Notes: generated by a model from the letters alone, not told the origin. Shown: positions 25,917 through 35,230, numbered from the stretch's first letter. The stretch is DNA of 64,000 nt from Herminiimonas arsenicoxydans (GCA_000026125.1 CU207211.1:1116001-1180000), one strand, 5' to 3'. Program-made: numbers and translations.

Positions 25917-27940
25917 AAGTTGTTGCGCTTGTTCAAGCCCGTATGGGCTCTACCCGTCTTCCCGATAAAGTGATGAAGCCGATCGGTGGGGTGCCCATGA
26001 TAGAGCTTCTTCTTTCCCGCCTGTCACGCGCCACTGAAGTCGATCAGATTGTTGTTGCCACTTCGGTGGATGTACGCAATCTTCCCCTTGTTGAATACGT
26101 GCACAAACTTGGCTATGCCTGTGAGCAGGGTAGTGAAAACGATGTGCTTGACCGGTATGTTCAGGCTGCACGGGTACATCAGGCTGATGTGGTGGTGCGT
26201 ATTACCGGAGATTGTCCACTGGTAGATCCGCAACTGGTTGATGAAGTCATTCGTGGTTTCAAGTCGTCTAATACGGATTATTTCAGTAATATCAGCCCTC
26301 CGACTTATCCCGATGGGCTGGATATCGAAGTATTCTTTTTAAGTGCGCTGGAACAGGCAAGCCAGGAAACCGACAAAGCATATGATCACGAACATGTGAC
26401 ACCGTATCTGCGTGAATCAGGTCGTTTCAAAACTGCTTCTATGCAGTACCCCGAGGATCTTTCAGCGCTGCGCTGGACAGTGGATGAACCTGCTGATCTG
26501 GCAGTAATAAAAAACATTTTTCAAGCTTTTTCTCCCCGGACAGATTTCTCGTGGAGGGAAGTGCTTGAGTTGCAACGTCAGCAACCAGCTATTTTTCATT
26601 TAAATCAAAACATCATTCGTAACGAAGGAGCAAGTATGGGTACCGGGCAAAAACTCTGGAAACGCGCCAAGCAGATTATTCCGGGTGGAAGCATGTTGCT
26701 GTCCAAGCGCGCAGAAATGTTTTTGCCTGATTTATGGCCTGCCTATTTCAGCAAGGCTAAAGGATGCAAGGTCTGGGATCTCGATGGAAACGAGTACATC
26801 GACATGTCCATCATGGGAATCGGTACCAACACCCTGGGCTACGGACATCCGGAAGTTGACGATGCAGTGCGGCGTACCATTGATGCCGGCAATATGTCGA
26901 CCTTGAACTGTCCGGAAGAAGTCTATCTCGCCGAGAAGCTGATTGAATTGCATCCATGGGCCGACATGGCACGCTTTGCCCGTTCGGGTGGCGAGGCCAA
27001 TGCGATTGCAATCAGGATTGCGCGCGCGGCGTCTGGCAAGGACAAGGTCGCAATTTGCGGTTATCACGGCTGGCATGACTGGTATTTGTCGGCAAATCTG
27101 GGTGATGACAAGGTGCTCGCCGGTCATTTGCTGCCCGGCCTGCAGCCAAATGGTGTGCCGGAAGGCTTGCGCGGCACCGTATTTCCGTTCAACTACAACA
27201 ATTACGCCGAGCTTGAAGCGCTGGTCAATGAACACGACATTGGCGTCATCAAGATGGAAGTGGTGCGCAACTTCGGACCTGAAGATAATTTCCTGCACAA
27301 AGTACGTCAGCTTGCTACCGAGCGCGGCATCGTCTTGATTTTTGATGAGTGCACATCAGGCTTTCGTCAGACATATGGCGGCATACACAAAATGTACGGC
27401 GTCGAGCCGGACATGGCCATGTTTGCGAAAGCGCTGGGCAATGGTTACGCCATTACCGCAACGATCGGTCGTCGTGAAATCATGGAAGCTGCGCAAACGA
27501 CCTTCATCAGCAGCACCTTCTGGACCGAGCGTATCGGCCCTACGGCTGCGCTTGCGACACTGGATGTCATGGCGCGGATAAAATCGTGGGAAACCATTAC
27601 CAATACCGGGCTTGATATCACTGCACGGTGGAAGGCCCTTGCAGCGAAATACGACCTTTCCATTACCACCAACGGCTTGCCGGCCTTGACCGGATTCGGA
27701 TTTAACAGCCCGAACGCACTTGCATACAAGACTCTGGTAACGCAGGAAATGCTGGCCAAAGGCTATCTTGCAGGTACCAGTGTGTACGTGTGCACGGAAC
27801 ATACCCCCAAGGTTGTGAACGACTTCTTTGAAGCACTCGAGCCGGTGTTTGCGCTGGTCAAGGAGTGCGAGGAGGGTCGTGACGTGATGACCCTTCTCAA
27901 AGGACCAGTCTGCCATAGTGGTTTCAAAAGGTTGAACTGA
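25913..27940 (+). CDS. Fusion: SpsF/PseF-like cytidylyltransferase plus class-III (GSA-type) aminotransferase
   Basis: This 675-residue protein joins two enzymes. Residues 1 to about 235 are a nucleotidyltransferase with LVQARMGSTRLPDKVMKPIGG at the start, VRITGDCPLVDP (metal site) and DYFSNISPPTYPDGLDIEV, like SpsF, which activates sugars with CTP. Residues about 245-670 are a fold-type I PLP aminotransferase like glutamate-1-semialdehyde aminotransferase: RARFARSGGEANAIA-type glycine loop, CGYHGWHDWY, IFDECTSGFR, and the PLP lysine in FAKALGNGYA (Lys506). ATG 25913 is favoured over an upstream TTG by the 4-bp overlap with the preceding gene. It probably makes the CMP-sugar and an amino-sugar or amino-acyl modification; the second role is inference. 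Confidence 0.85.
   Translation: MKVVALVQARMGSTRLPDKVMKPIGGVPMIELLLSRLSRATEVDQIVVATSVDVRNLPLVEYVHKLGYACEQGSENDVLDRYVQAARVHQADVVVRITGDCPLVDPQLVDEVIRGFKSSNTDYFSNISPPTYPDGLDIEVFFLSALEQASQETDKAYDHEHVTPYLRESGRFKTASMQYPEDLSALRWTVDEPADLAVIKNIFQAFSPRTDFSWREVLELQRQQPAIFHLNQNIIRNEGASMGTGQKLWKRAKQIIPGGSMLLSKRAEMFLPDLWPAYFSKAKGCKVWDLDGNEYIDMSIMGIGTNTLGYGHPEVDDAVRRTIDAGNMSTLNCPEEVYLAEKLIELHPWADMARFARSGGEANAIAIRIARAASGKDKVAICGYHGWHDWYLSANLGDDKVLAGHLLPGLQPNGVPEGLRGTVFPFNYNNYAELEALVNEHDIGVIKMEVVRNFGPEDNFLHKVRQLATERGIVLIFDECTSGFRQTYGGIHKMYGVEPDMAMFAKALGNGYAITATIGRREIMEAAQTTFISSTFWTERIGPTAALATLDVMARIKSWETITNTGLDITARWKALAAKYDLSITTNGLPALTGFGFNSPNALAYKTLVTQEMLAKGYLAGTSVYVCTEHTPKVVNDFFEALEPVFALVKECEEGRDVMTLLKGPVCHSGFKRLN
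26625..26638 (+). promoter_or_regulatory. Internal ribosome site and in-frame ATG at the fusion junction
   Basis: AAGGAG (26625-26630) lies five bases before an in-frame ATG (26636) at the exact boundary between the cytidylyltransferase and aminotransferase domains. The downstream protein would start MGTGQKLWKRAKQIIPGG, a natural start for a class-III aminotransferase. The cell may therefore make both the fusion and a free aminotransferase. Confidence 0.7.
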
Positions 27941-27943
27941 TCT

Positions 27944-29038
27944 ATGAGAGTTGCTATTCGCGTTGATGCTTCAAGTGAAATTGGCATCGGCCATGTTATG
28001 CGGTGCCTGACTTTGGCGGATGCCCTGCATAGAAATGGAGCTACGGTTCGTTTCATTAGTCGCGTGATGCCCGCGCATATGGTGCAAATGATGCAGGAAA
28101 GAAAGCACGAATTCCGCCTTTTGCCAAAACGCCAAAATGACGATGGCATTCGTGAGTTTGCGCATTCTCATTGGCTGGATGTCAATCAGCATGTTGACGC
28201 AAGCGATACAATGGAAGCACTAGGAGATCACGTTTGGGACTGGGTTGTAATTGATCACTATGCGATAGGTGCCGCGTGGGAGAAGGTCGCTCGAATCAAA
28301 AATTCGCGAGTTCTTGTGATAGACGATCTTGCAGACAGAATGCACGATTGCGATGTCATTCTGGACCAGAATTATTACGTAAATGCACAAAGTCGTTATG
28401 ATTTACTTGTACCTGATAACTGCTTCAAGGCCTTAGGTCCATCATATGCATTGTTAAGGGAAGAATTTTACGAAACTGCTAAAACCGAAGCCGAGCGTGA
28501 TGGGTTGATACGCAAGATACTTGTGGGCTTCGGTGGATCGGATCCCACAAACGAAACTGCAAAGGTATTGCAAGCACTTGAGGCACCTGATTTCTATAAA
28601 TTTCAAATTGATGTGATTATTGGTAGCGTTAATCAGCATAAAAATTCCTTATTTGATCGCTATGCTGAAAATTCCCGTATTAATTTTCATGAAAATGCCA
28701 CAAATGTAGCTTCGCTTATGTCGCAAGCCGATTTATCTATTGGCGCGGGAGGGGCGATGAACTGGGAGCGTTGCTTTCTCGGCCTTCCAGCTATCGTGAT
28801 AGTAGTGGCTGAAAATCAGGCTGAAACCAGTGAGGCATTGCATCAAGCAGGAATAGTTTTAAACCTTGGACGTCATCATGAAGTAAGCGAAAATATGATC
28901 GCTCGCGCTGTGCGCAATCTCGATTCGGATCAGGTTGCGATGCATTGTTTTTCTGAGAGATCAAAAAACCTGATGTTACCTGATGGCCTCGCTATAACGA
29001 ATTTGAAAGTTTTATCAACAATATTGGACAGGAGTTAA
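27944..29038 (+). CDS. pseG: UDP-2,4-diacetamido-2,4,6-trideoxy-beta-L-altropyranose hydrolase (PseG-like)
   Basis: PseG removes UDP from the diacetamido-altrose intermediate before condensation with phosphoenolpyruvate. The 364-residue GT-B-like protein opens with AIRVDASSEIGIGHVMRCLTLADAL, the PseG/SpsG hallmark with the catalytic histidine in GHVMR. It continues with VVIDHYAIG, VIDDLADR, ILDQNYY, LVGFGGSDPTNET and LSIGAGGAMNWERCFLGLPAI. No acetyltransferase (PseH) domain is fused to the C terminus, unlike in some relatives. It begins 3 bp after the fusion gene and ends just before a methyltransferase. Confidence 0.88.
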   Translation: MRVAIRVDASSEIGIGHVMRCLTLADALHRNGATVRFISRVMPAHMVQMMQERKHEFRLLPKRQNDDGIREFAHSHWLDVNQHVDASDTMEALGDHVWDWVVIDHYAIGAAWEKVARIKNSRVLVIDDLADRMHDCDVILDQNYYVNAQSRYDLLVPDNCFKALGPSYALLREEFYETAKTEAERDGLIRKILVGFGGSDPTNETAKVLQALEAPDFYKFQIDVIIGSVNQHKNSLFDRYAENSRINFHENATNVASLMSQADLSIGAGGAMNWERCFLGLPAIVIVVAENQAETSEALHQAGIVLNLGRHHEVSENMIARAVRNLDSDQVAMHCFSERSKNLMLPDGLAITNLKVLSTILDRS

Positions 29039-29040
29039 TT

Positions 29041-29811
29041 ATGAGTGATGCATCCAGAGACGTTCTGGCATTTTGGAATAGCAGGGCCGGATTGGGGCAA
29101 TGGGCTGGAAGTCGCGATGTAATCGCCAAGCAATTGGAGATGGCCGCAATTTCGACTTATGTGAAAGATGGAATGCGCATTCTCGAAGTAGGATGCGGAA
29201 ACGGCATTACTGCAATTGAACTAGCAAGACAGTTCGACGTGGATATCATTGCTATTGACTATGCTGAAGAAATGATCACTTCTGCAAAACAACTGGCAGA
29301 AGGGCACGATTTCAAGGGCAGACTCACCTTTCAAACTGGTGACGTGACGGCATTGCCCGAGTTTCAAGGCGCTTTCGACCTGATCTATACCGAGCGTGTA
29401 TTGATAAATCTTCCTGACTGGGAGTCGCAACGGTCTGCCATTAAAGGGATTACAGACATGCTTGCGCCTAATGGTTTGTACGTGATGTGCGAAAACAGTC
29501 AGGATGGGCTCGATAAAACCAATTCATTGCGTGCAATGGTTCAACTTCCGAAAATGGATCCGCCATGGCATAACCGCTACTTTCGGGACTCCGAGCTGGC
29601 ACAGTTCTCCGAGCCAAAAGTCACGCTTGAGGGAATCAATCATTACAGCTCGACATACTATTTTTTAAGTCGAGTAGTTAATGCCGCGCTGGCGTCCAAG
29701 GCAGGTAAAGAACCTGAATACGATTCCGAAGTAAACCAGTTGGCTTTGAGTTTGCCGTCGATGGGTGATATTGGGCAAGGACGGATTTGGTTATGGCGCA
29801 AGAACTCGTAA
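29041..29811 (+). CDS. SAM-dependent methyltransferase in the nonulosonic acid module
   Basis: A 256-residue class I methyltransferase. Motif I is ILEVGCGNGITAIEL (about residues 46-60), the acidic residue after strand 2 is in IIAIDYAEEM, and motif II/III is DLIYTERVLINLPDW. The gene sits where pseH is often found but has no acetyltransferase features. AGGAG about 7 bp upstream supports ATG 29041. It overlaps pseI by 19 bp. It may O- or N-methylate the nonulosonic acid or an acyl substituent; the position modified is unknown. Confidence 0.82.
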   Translation: MSDASRDVLAFWNSRAGLGQWAGSRDVIAKQLEMAAISTYVKDGMRILEVGCGNGITAIELARQFDVDIIAIDYAEEMITSAKQLAEGHDFKGRLTFQTGDVTALPEFQGAFDLIYTERVLINLPDWESQRSAIKGITDMLAPNGLYVMCENSQDGLDKTNSLRAMVQLPKMDPPWHNRYFRDSELAQFSEPKVTLEGINHYSSTYYFLSRVVNAALASKAGKEPEYDSEVNQLALSLPSMGDIGQGRIWLWRKNS

Positions 29812-30848
29812 TTGCAGGGCGATTGATAGGGCGCGGTCACGCGCCTTTTGTTATTGCTGAAATGTCCGGCAATCATAATCAATCGCTTGAGCGAGCTTTG
29901 CAAATAGTCGATGCGGCTGCGCGCTCCGGTGCACACGCACTGAAGATACAGACTTATACGCCGGATACGATGACCATCGATCTCGACGAGCGCGAATTTC
30001 ATATCGGCGATCCAAACAGCCTGTGGTCTGGCACTTCGCTGTACAAGCTGTACGGCGAGGCTTATACGCCGTGGGAATGGCATGAAGCGATTTTTGCGCG
30101 CGCGCGTGAGCACGGCATGATCCCGTTCAGTTCCCCTTTCGATGCCAGCGCAGTTGATTTTCTGGAAAGCCTGAATGTTGCGTGCTACAAGATTGCTTCC
30201 TTCGAGAATACGGATTTGCCCCTGATTCGTCGCGTGGCGGCAACCGGCAAGCCCTTGATTATTTCAACCGGCATGGCGACAGCGGCCGAGCTTGACGAGT
30301 CGGTGCGTGCGGCACGTCAGGCCGGTTGCAAGGATCTGATTCTGCTCAAGTGCACCAGCACTTATCCTGCCACTGCTGCCAATACGAACATACTGACCAT
30401 CCCGCATATGCGTGAACTGTTCGGCTGTGAAATCGGATTGTCTGATCATACGATGGGCATTGGTGTGTCGGTAGCAAGCGTGGCGCTCGGTGCTGTCGTT
30501 ATCGAAAAGCACTTTACTCTCGATCGCGCAGATGGCGGCGTCGATAGTACTTTCTCGATGGAGCCGGCCGAAATGGCGCAACTGGTATTGGAAACCGGGC
30601 GGGCGTGGGAAGCATTGGGACGCGTGAGTTATGGCCCGACCGAAGTCGAGAAAAAATCGCTCCAATATCGGCGATCGCTCTATGTCGTGCAAGACATCAA
30701 GGCGGGTGATGTATTAACGCAGGAAAATGTCCGAGCGATTCGCCCAGGTTTAGGATTGCCGACAAAATATCTGGAGCAACTGTTGGGGAAAACCGTGAAA
30801 AGTGACGTCAAGCGTGGCACGGCTTTGACGTGGGAAATGATCGGGTAA
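29793..30848 (+). CDS. pseI: Pseudaminic acid synthase (PseI-like, NeuB family)
   Basis: PseI condenses the hexose released by PseG with phosphoenolpyruvate to form the nine-carbon acid. The 351 residues have the NeuB TIM barrel (FVIAEMSGNHNQSLERAL, ALKIQTYTPDTMT, PFSSPFDASAVDFL, YKIASFENTDLPLI, ISTGMATAAELDE, LLKCTSTYPA, GLSDHTMGIGVSVA, EKHFTLDR) and a C-terminal SAF/antifreeze-like domain from about residue 290 (RRSLYVVQDIKAGDVLT). The E-M-S-G-NH start and HTMG segment favour PseI over sialic or legionaminic synthases. AAGGA precedes ATG 29793, and the start lies inside the methyltransferase gene. Confidence 0.9.
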   Translation: MAQELVIAGRLIGRGHAPFVIAEMSGNHNQSLERALQIVDAAARSGAHALKIQTYTPDTMTIDLDEREFHIGDPNSLWSGTSLYKLYGEAYTPWEWHEAIFARAREHGMIPFSSPFDASAVDFLESLNVACYKIASFENTDLPLIRRVAATGKPLIISTGMATAAELDESVRAARQAGCKDLILLKCTSTYPATAANTNILTIPHMRELFGCEIGLSDHTMGIGVSVASVALGAVVIEKHFTLDRADGGVDSTFSMEPAEMAQLVLETGRAWEALGRVSYGPTEVEKKSLQYRRSLYVVQDIKAGDVLTQENVRAIRPGLGLPTKYLEQLLGKTVKSDVKRGTALTWEMIG

Positions 30849-30876
30849 ATATGCAAACTACTTTAAAGAATAAATA

Positions 30877-31815
30877 ATGAATACCCAATCTGATAAATCG
30901 CTTCATTCAGATGCTGAAGAATTACGGCTTTTGATAACGGGGATGCGTGATGTTTATGTGCGTGGTGAAAATGCAATGGAATACGCACGACAAACAGGGA
31001 GTGCCGTTGGCAATTCACCCGTCGCTACCTTAATTGCCTATGACCTTCAAGCCGGCTCATATATAGCTGAGGTAGAGAGTAATCCTGGCGCAAATTTACG
31101 TTGGTGTAGTCAGTTGGCGAAAATAATTGATCCATTTTTGTCTGAGCAGAGTTCTCTTCTTGAAGTCGGTTGCGGCGAGGCAACGACGCTTGCAGGCGTT
31201 TTGCAACATGTGAGCAATACGCCTCGTCATGGACTTGGTTTGGATATAAGTTGGTCGCGTTGTTCTGAGGGACAGCGCTGGCTTGCGGAAAAGGAAGCTT
31301 CTGCGCGACTTTTTGTCGCAGATCTTTTTAATATTCCTCTGGAAGATGCAAGTGTGGATGTGGTTTATACATCGCATTCACTGGAGCCTAATGGGGGGCG
31401 AGAAGAAGCCGCAATACGCGAGTTAATGCGAGTAGCTCGTCGGGCGGTGGTTCTGATTGAACCTATTTATGAGTTAGCCAGTACGGAGGCACAAGCTCGC
31501 ATGCTACGCCATGGGTATGTGCGTGGACTCAAAGAAACGGCTGAGCGTCTTGGTGCAAAAATTAGTGAATATCGCCTACTGGAAAATATTAATAATCCTT
31601 TAAATCCAAGCGGATTGATTTTGATAGAAAAATCTAATGTGTCGACAGATCATGAAGCTCCTCGTTGGAGATGTCCGCTTACTTATCAACCAATGAATGA
31701 TTTGGGAGATGTATTTGTAGGTGAGCAAGCTGATTTGGCATACCCCGTCTTGCGCGGAATTCCTTTGCTGAGAGTGGAGCATGGGGTGTTGGCATCTAAA
31801 ATTCTATCGAATTGA
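30877..31815 (+). CDS. SAM-dependent methyltransferase with Trm112-like C-terminal segment
   Basis: A 312-residue protein of two parts. The first about 245 residues form a class I methyltransferase core with LLEVGCGEATTLAGVL (motif I), GLGLDISWSRC, and VDVVYTSHSLEPNGG (motif near strand 4). The C-terminal about 45 residues, WRCPLTYQPM to YPVLRGIPLLR, resemble a Trm112-type zinc-ribbon end that has lost most of its cysteines. Relatives occur in surface-sugar loci. The substrate is unknown. It is about 28 bp after pseI and more A+T-rich. Confidence 0.75.
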   Translation: MNTQSDKSLHSDAEELRLLITGMRDVYVRGENAMEYARQTGSAVGNSPVATLIAYDLQAGSYIAEVESNPGANLRWCSQLAKIIDPFLSEQSSLLEVGCGEATTLAGVLQHVSNTPRHGLGLDISWSRCSEGQRWLAEKEASARLFVADLFNIPLEDASVDVVYTSHSLEPNGGREEAAIRELMRVARRAVVLIEPIYELASTEAQARMLRHGYVRGLKETAERLGAKISEYRLLENINNPLNPSGLILIEKSNVSTDHEAPRWRCPLTYQPMNDLGDVFVGEQADLAYPVLRGIPLLRVEHGVLASKILSN

Positions 31816-31861
31816 ACATGTTTAAGGAAAAATATAAGACGTCTGTAAAGTACATGTACTT

Positions 31862-33685
31862 ATGAAAGACGTTCAGTTGCCAGTGAAAGAAGAAGTTTTT
31901 CTTGCTACAACAGCTTTGGAAGAATTTTGGGATACATCGAAGCCCATTCTTTTTTTGGGGGAATGGTGTTTGCTCTACGGCCGTCGCTCATTCTGGGAGC
32001 CCCTCCAAGGGCAAGTTCTGAGCAGTCCATTTGATAGCGGGGATACTGCTCATGCTGCTTACCGCTATATCAATGCAATCTACGAGAGGCTATTGCCCAT
32101 CCTCGGGGAGACGCTCAACACTATCCATGGAACGAACCACAGCCAGCGTTATTGGAGGATTGTCATTGGCCCATGGTTGCAGCTTTATCTGCCGGTTATT
32201 TATGATCGATACAGTCATATAAAGTGCGCGTTGGAAAAACACCCTGATTTCTCTACCTTGGTATTGTCAGATAGCTCCTTTGTGGTTGCTGCAGACACCC
32301 TTGGATTTGCTTGTTACATTAAGGAAGACGCGTTTAATCTTCAAATTTATACCAAAATTCTTTCTGCACTTGGTCGGACTTTCCCTTGTCGTACTTCTCA
32401 AATAAAAGAGAATTGGTTATATAGCAAACTCTCTCGTAAATCATTGAAAAGTAATTTACTTGGCTGGATTACGCAATCCTACTTAAACATTGCAACAAAA
32501 TTGTCTCGGCCTATTTTTCTGAAAAGCACTTACTTTTCCAGGATCGTTGAGACTCGGTTTTTATTGAGGACTTTGGGTGGCGTTATGCCGGTTGTAGAAA
32601 AGTTGAATAAACAACCAGAACCTGTGGCCAAAATTAACAACGCTATTCGTAAAAATTTACCAAATATTGGCTTGGTAGAGGATGAGTTTGAGCGATGTTT
32701 GTCAGCGATGTTATTTGCAGATATGCCGATGTGTTTTGTGGAAAATTTCCACGAAGTTAGTCGAGATGCACAAAACGTTTATCCAAAATTTCCCAAGGCG
32801 GTTTTCAGTGCAAATTCTTGGTATTACGAAGAAAAATTTAAGCAATGGGCAGCTAAATCGGCAGAAAAAGGCGCGCTATTGATAGGGACTCCTCATGGAG
32901 GAAGTTACGGTGGTTTGCTCGATATGCCGAGTGAAAATCATGAAGTGGCGATAGTTGATCGCTATTATTCATGGGGATGGACTCGCACAGATTGTGCTGC
33001 GAAGGTGATCCCTTTTCCTGCAAGTAAATTGGTCGGCAGACAAAAAATAGGCGCAAGCAATCTAAAAGTTGGCATCTTATGGGCTGCTACTTCATCTTCA
33101 AGATATTTATTGCAGTTTCCCTCATTGCCGAAGTTTTTTTATGATTACATCGCCTGGCAAGGTCGCTTTGCTAAAACACTGAACTCACAATTGGTATTGG
33201 TAGCCCGTCTGCGGCCTCATCGTGAAGATGATGGCTGGGGCATTATTCCGAGGATCAAAGAATGTGTGCCAAGCATTGGGATTGAAACTTGGGACATTCC
33301 CTTTCAAGAAAGCCTGACCAATTGTCGTCTTTATGTGTGCGATCACTTCTCGACGACATTTGCCGAGGCGCTTGCAGCAAATAAGCCAACAATTTTATTT
33401 TGGGACAACCAGGCAAATGAATTGAGATCTGAGGCTCAGCCTTATTATGATTTGCTGCGGAAAGTCGGCATCCTTTTTGACTCACCTGAGCGTGCAGGAG
33501 AAGCCGTCAATCAAGTCTATGATGATGTCGAGAGTTGGTGGAATGACCCTGAGCGGAAAAATGCAGTTTTAATCTTTTGTGAGCGATTCGCCCGTAATTC
33601 TCCTGATGCCATTAAATTGTGGGTCGATGAGTTTAAGCGTATTGAAGCAACGCCGGAATTGAAGAGCGCTTCGCTCGCTGATTAA
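31862..33685 (+). CDS. LIC12162 family putative transferase
   Basis: A 607-residue soluble protein of the LIC12162 family, known from surface-polysaccharide loci of Leptospira and other bacteria. The start FLATTALEEFWDTSKPILFLGEWCLLY (two pieces) is diagnostic. RYWRIVIGPWLQLYLPVIYDRY follows near residue 90, then LIGTPHGGSYG near 340, and a GT-B-like C-terminal half with CDHFSTTFAEALAANKPTILFW near 500, which resembles the donor-binding end of glycosyltransferases. No membrane helix is obvious. Its place just after the nonulosonic module makes it a candidate transferase for that sugar; this is inference. Confidence 0.75.
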   Translation: MKDVQLPVKEEVFLATTALEEFWDTSKPILFLGEWCLLYGRRSFWEPLQGQVLSSPFDSGDTAHAAYRYINAIYERLLPILGETLNTIHGTNHSQRYWRIVIGPWLQLYLPVIYDRYSHIKCALEKHPDFSTLVLSDSSFVVAADTLGFACYIKEDAFNLQIYTKILSALGRTFPCRTSQIKENWLYSKLSRKSLKSNLLGWITQSYLNIATKLSRPIFLKSTYFSRIVETRFLLRTLGGVMPVVEKLNKQPEPVAKINNAIRKNLPNIGLVEDEFERCLSAMLFADMPMCFVENFHEVSRDAQNVYPKFPKAVFSANSWYYEEKFKQWAAKSAEKGALLIGTPHGGSYGGLLDMPSENHEVAIVDRYYSWGWTRTDCAAKVIPFPASKLVGRQKIGASNLKVGILWAATSSSRYLLQFPSLPKFFYDYIAWQGRFAKTLNSQLVLVARLRPHREDDGWGIIPRIKECVPSIGIETWDIPFQESLTNCRLYVCDHFSTTFAEALAANKPTILFWDNQANELRSEAQPYYDLLRKVGILFDSPERAGEAVNQVYDDVESWWNDPERKNAVLIFCERFARNSPDAIKLWVDEFKRIEATPELKSASLAD

Positions 33686-33691
33686 TACGTC

Positions 33692-35230
33692 ATGTTCCAT
33701 TCCACTTCTATCAAGATAAGATTCGCCGTTTCGGTAGGTTCGAATACTTTGCGTGCAGTTATCGGGTTTGCCACCGGTCTGGTGATTGCGCGTGCCTTGA
33801 ACCCTGCCGGATACGGTGACCTGATGTTTTTGCTTGGTAGTTTTGTGGCAATACGGTCTGTATTGGACATGGGAAGTTCCAGTGCATTTTTCACATTTTT
33901 ATCGCAACGTGCCAGGGCTCGGTATTTTTACTTTGTATATTTTTGTTGGTTGGCTTTTCAATTCTTTGTAACGCTATTACTGATCTGGTTAATTATTCCG
34001 GCAAGTATTTTTGAGCGTATCTGGCTAGGAGGAGATCGCGAGATCGTTTTACTTGCTTTTGTGGCCGCATTTATTCAACAGCAAGTATGGCAAACCGTTG
34101 GGCAGATCGGCGAGGCAATGCGTAAAACTATACAGATTCAATTGATGAATCTTGCTATTGCATTGTTTTATCTAATGACGATCTTGTTGGCATCAATTTA
34201 TGGCGAATTATCAATTACAAAGATACTCGGCATACTGATTGTTCAATATACGGTCGCGACTATATTTGCTTGCCATGTACTTAAGGGCGATCAAGCTGGT
34301 GTCTTAGTCAAAACGGAGTCGCTAGGTGAAATTTGGAGTGACTACTGGAAGTATTGCAAGCCGCTCGTTATACTTGCCCTGCTCAATTTTGCGTACGATT
34401 TTGCGGATAAATGGATGCTGCAAAAATTTGGAGGAGCCGCGCAACAAGGGTATTTTCAGATTGCGAGTCAATTTGCTGCTGTCAGTCTGTTGGCTACCAC
34501 TTCGATTTTGAGTGTGTTTTGGAAAGAAATCGCTGATGCCTGGGCGAGGGATGATCTAAGCCGCGTAGCGATGCTTTATCGAAAGGTGAGCCGTGGGCTC
34601 GTAATGCTAGGGGCAATTGTGAGCGGTTTTTTACTCCCTTGGTCAGTGCAAATTGTAAATACCTTTCTTGGTCCTGCTTATATTTCTGCATGGCCCGTTT
34701 TGGCGGTGATGTTGCTTTATCCAATTCACCAATCTATGGGGCAAATTGGAGGAACAATGTTCCTTGCTAGTGGACAAACGCATCGATACATGTTTATCAG
34801 TGCGGCCATGATGTTGCTGTCCATCTTGATGACATACATTATGTTGGCTCCATCTTCAGGTACTTGGATACATGGGCTTGAGATGGGCGCGCTAGGATTG
34901 GCGTGCAAAATGGTTGTGCTTGGAATTGTGTCAGTAAATATTCAGGCTTGGATCATCGCTCGTTATGGTGGCTGGAAGTTTGATTGGGTTTTTCAAGTCG
35001 TCGGTATTCCGTTGACTTTGAGTTTTGGTTATCTGGCAAGGATGCTGGTCGGCGCTTTATGGAATTTGGAAGGTATTAGCAACATCAAGTTGATGCCTCC
35101 ATTTTTATTGGCAGCCGTAATTTACGCTATGTTTATTCTTGTAATGATTTGGTTTGTTCCATCGCTTGTAGGCGCTGAAAAAACAGAAATAAAAAATATG
35201 TTGGAACGATTGAAAGCACGACGAGTGTGA
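33692..35230 (+). CDS. wzx: Wzx-type polysaccharide flippase (MATE/PST family)
   Basis: A 512-residue integral membrane protein with about 12-14 hydrophobic helices. The N-terminal RFAVSVGSNTLRAVIGFATGLVIAR and the following RALNPAGYGDLMFLLG match the O-antigen/teichoic-type exporters that flip undecaprenyl-linked units across the inner membrane. It is the only flippase in the cluster, and no ABC exporter (Wzm/Wzt) is seen, so assembly should be Wzy-dependent. It starts 6 bp after the preceding gene. The family call is firm; the substrate is inferred from context. Confidence 0.85.
   Translation: MFHSTSIKIRFAVSVGSNTLRAVIGFATGLVIARALNPAGYGDLMFLLGSFVAIRSVLDMGSSSAFFTFLSQRARARYFYFVYFCWLAFQFFVTLLLIWLIIPASIFERIWLGGDREIVLLAFVAAFIQQQVWQTVGQIGEAMRKTIQIQLMNLAIALFYLMTILLASIYGELSITKILGILIVQYTVATIFACHVLKGDQAGVLVKTESLGEIWSDYWKYCKPLVILALLNFAYDFADKWMLQKFGGAAQQGYFQIASQFAAVSLLATTSILSVFWKEIADAWARDDLSRVAMLYRKVSRGLVMLGAIVSGFLLPWSVQIVNTFLGPAYISAWPVLAVMLLYPIHQSMGQIGGTMFLASGQTHRYMFISAAMMLLSILMTYIMLAPSSGTWIHGLEMGALGLACKMVVLGIVSVNIQAWIIARYGGWKFDWVFQVVGIPLTLSFGYLARMLVGALWNLEGISNIKLMPPFLLAAVIYAMFILVMIWFVPSLVGAEKTEIKNMLERLKARRV

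Noticed and set aside
26636..27940. Aminotransferase domain as heme-pathway HemL
   Set aside because: It resembles glutamate-1-semialdehyde aminotransferase, but it is fused to a sugar cytidylyltransferase inside a nonulosonic acid module, so a role in heme synthesis is unlikely.
32031..32222. Short plus-strand frames inside the LIC12162-family gene
   Set aside because: They are alternate-frame shadows without ribosome sites or motifs.
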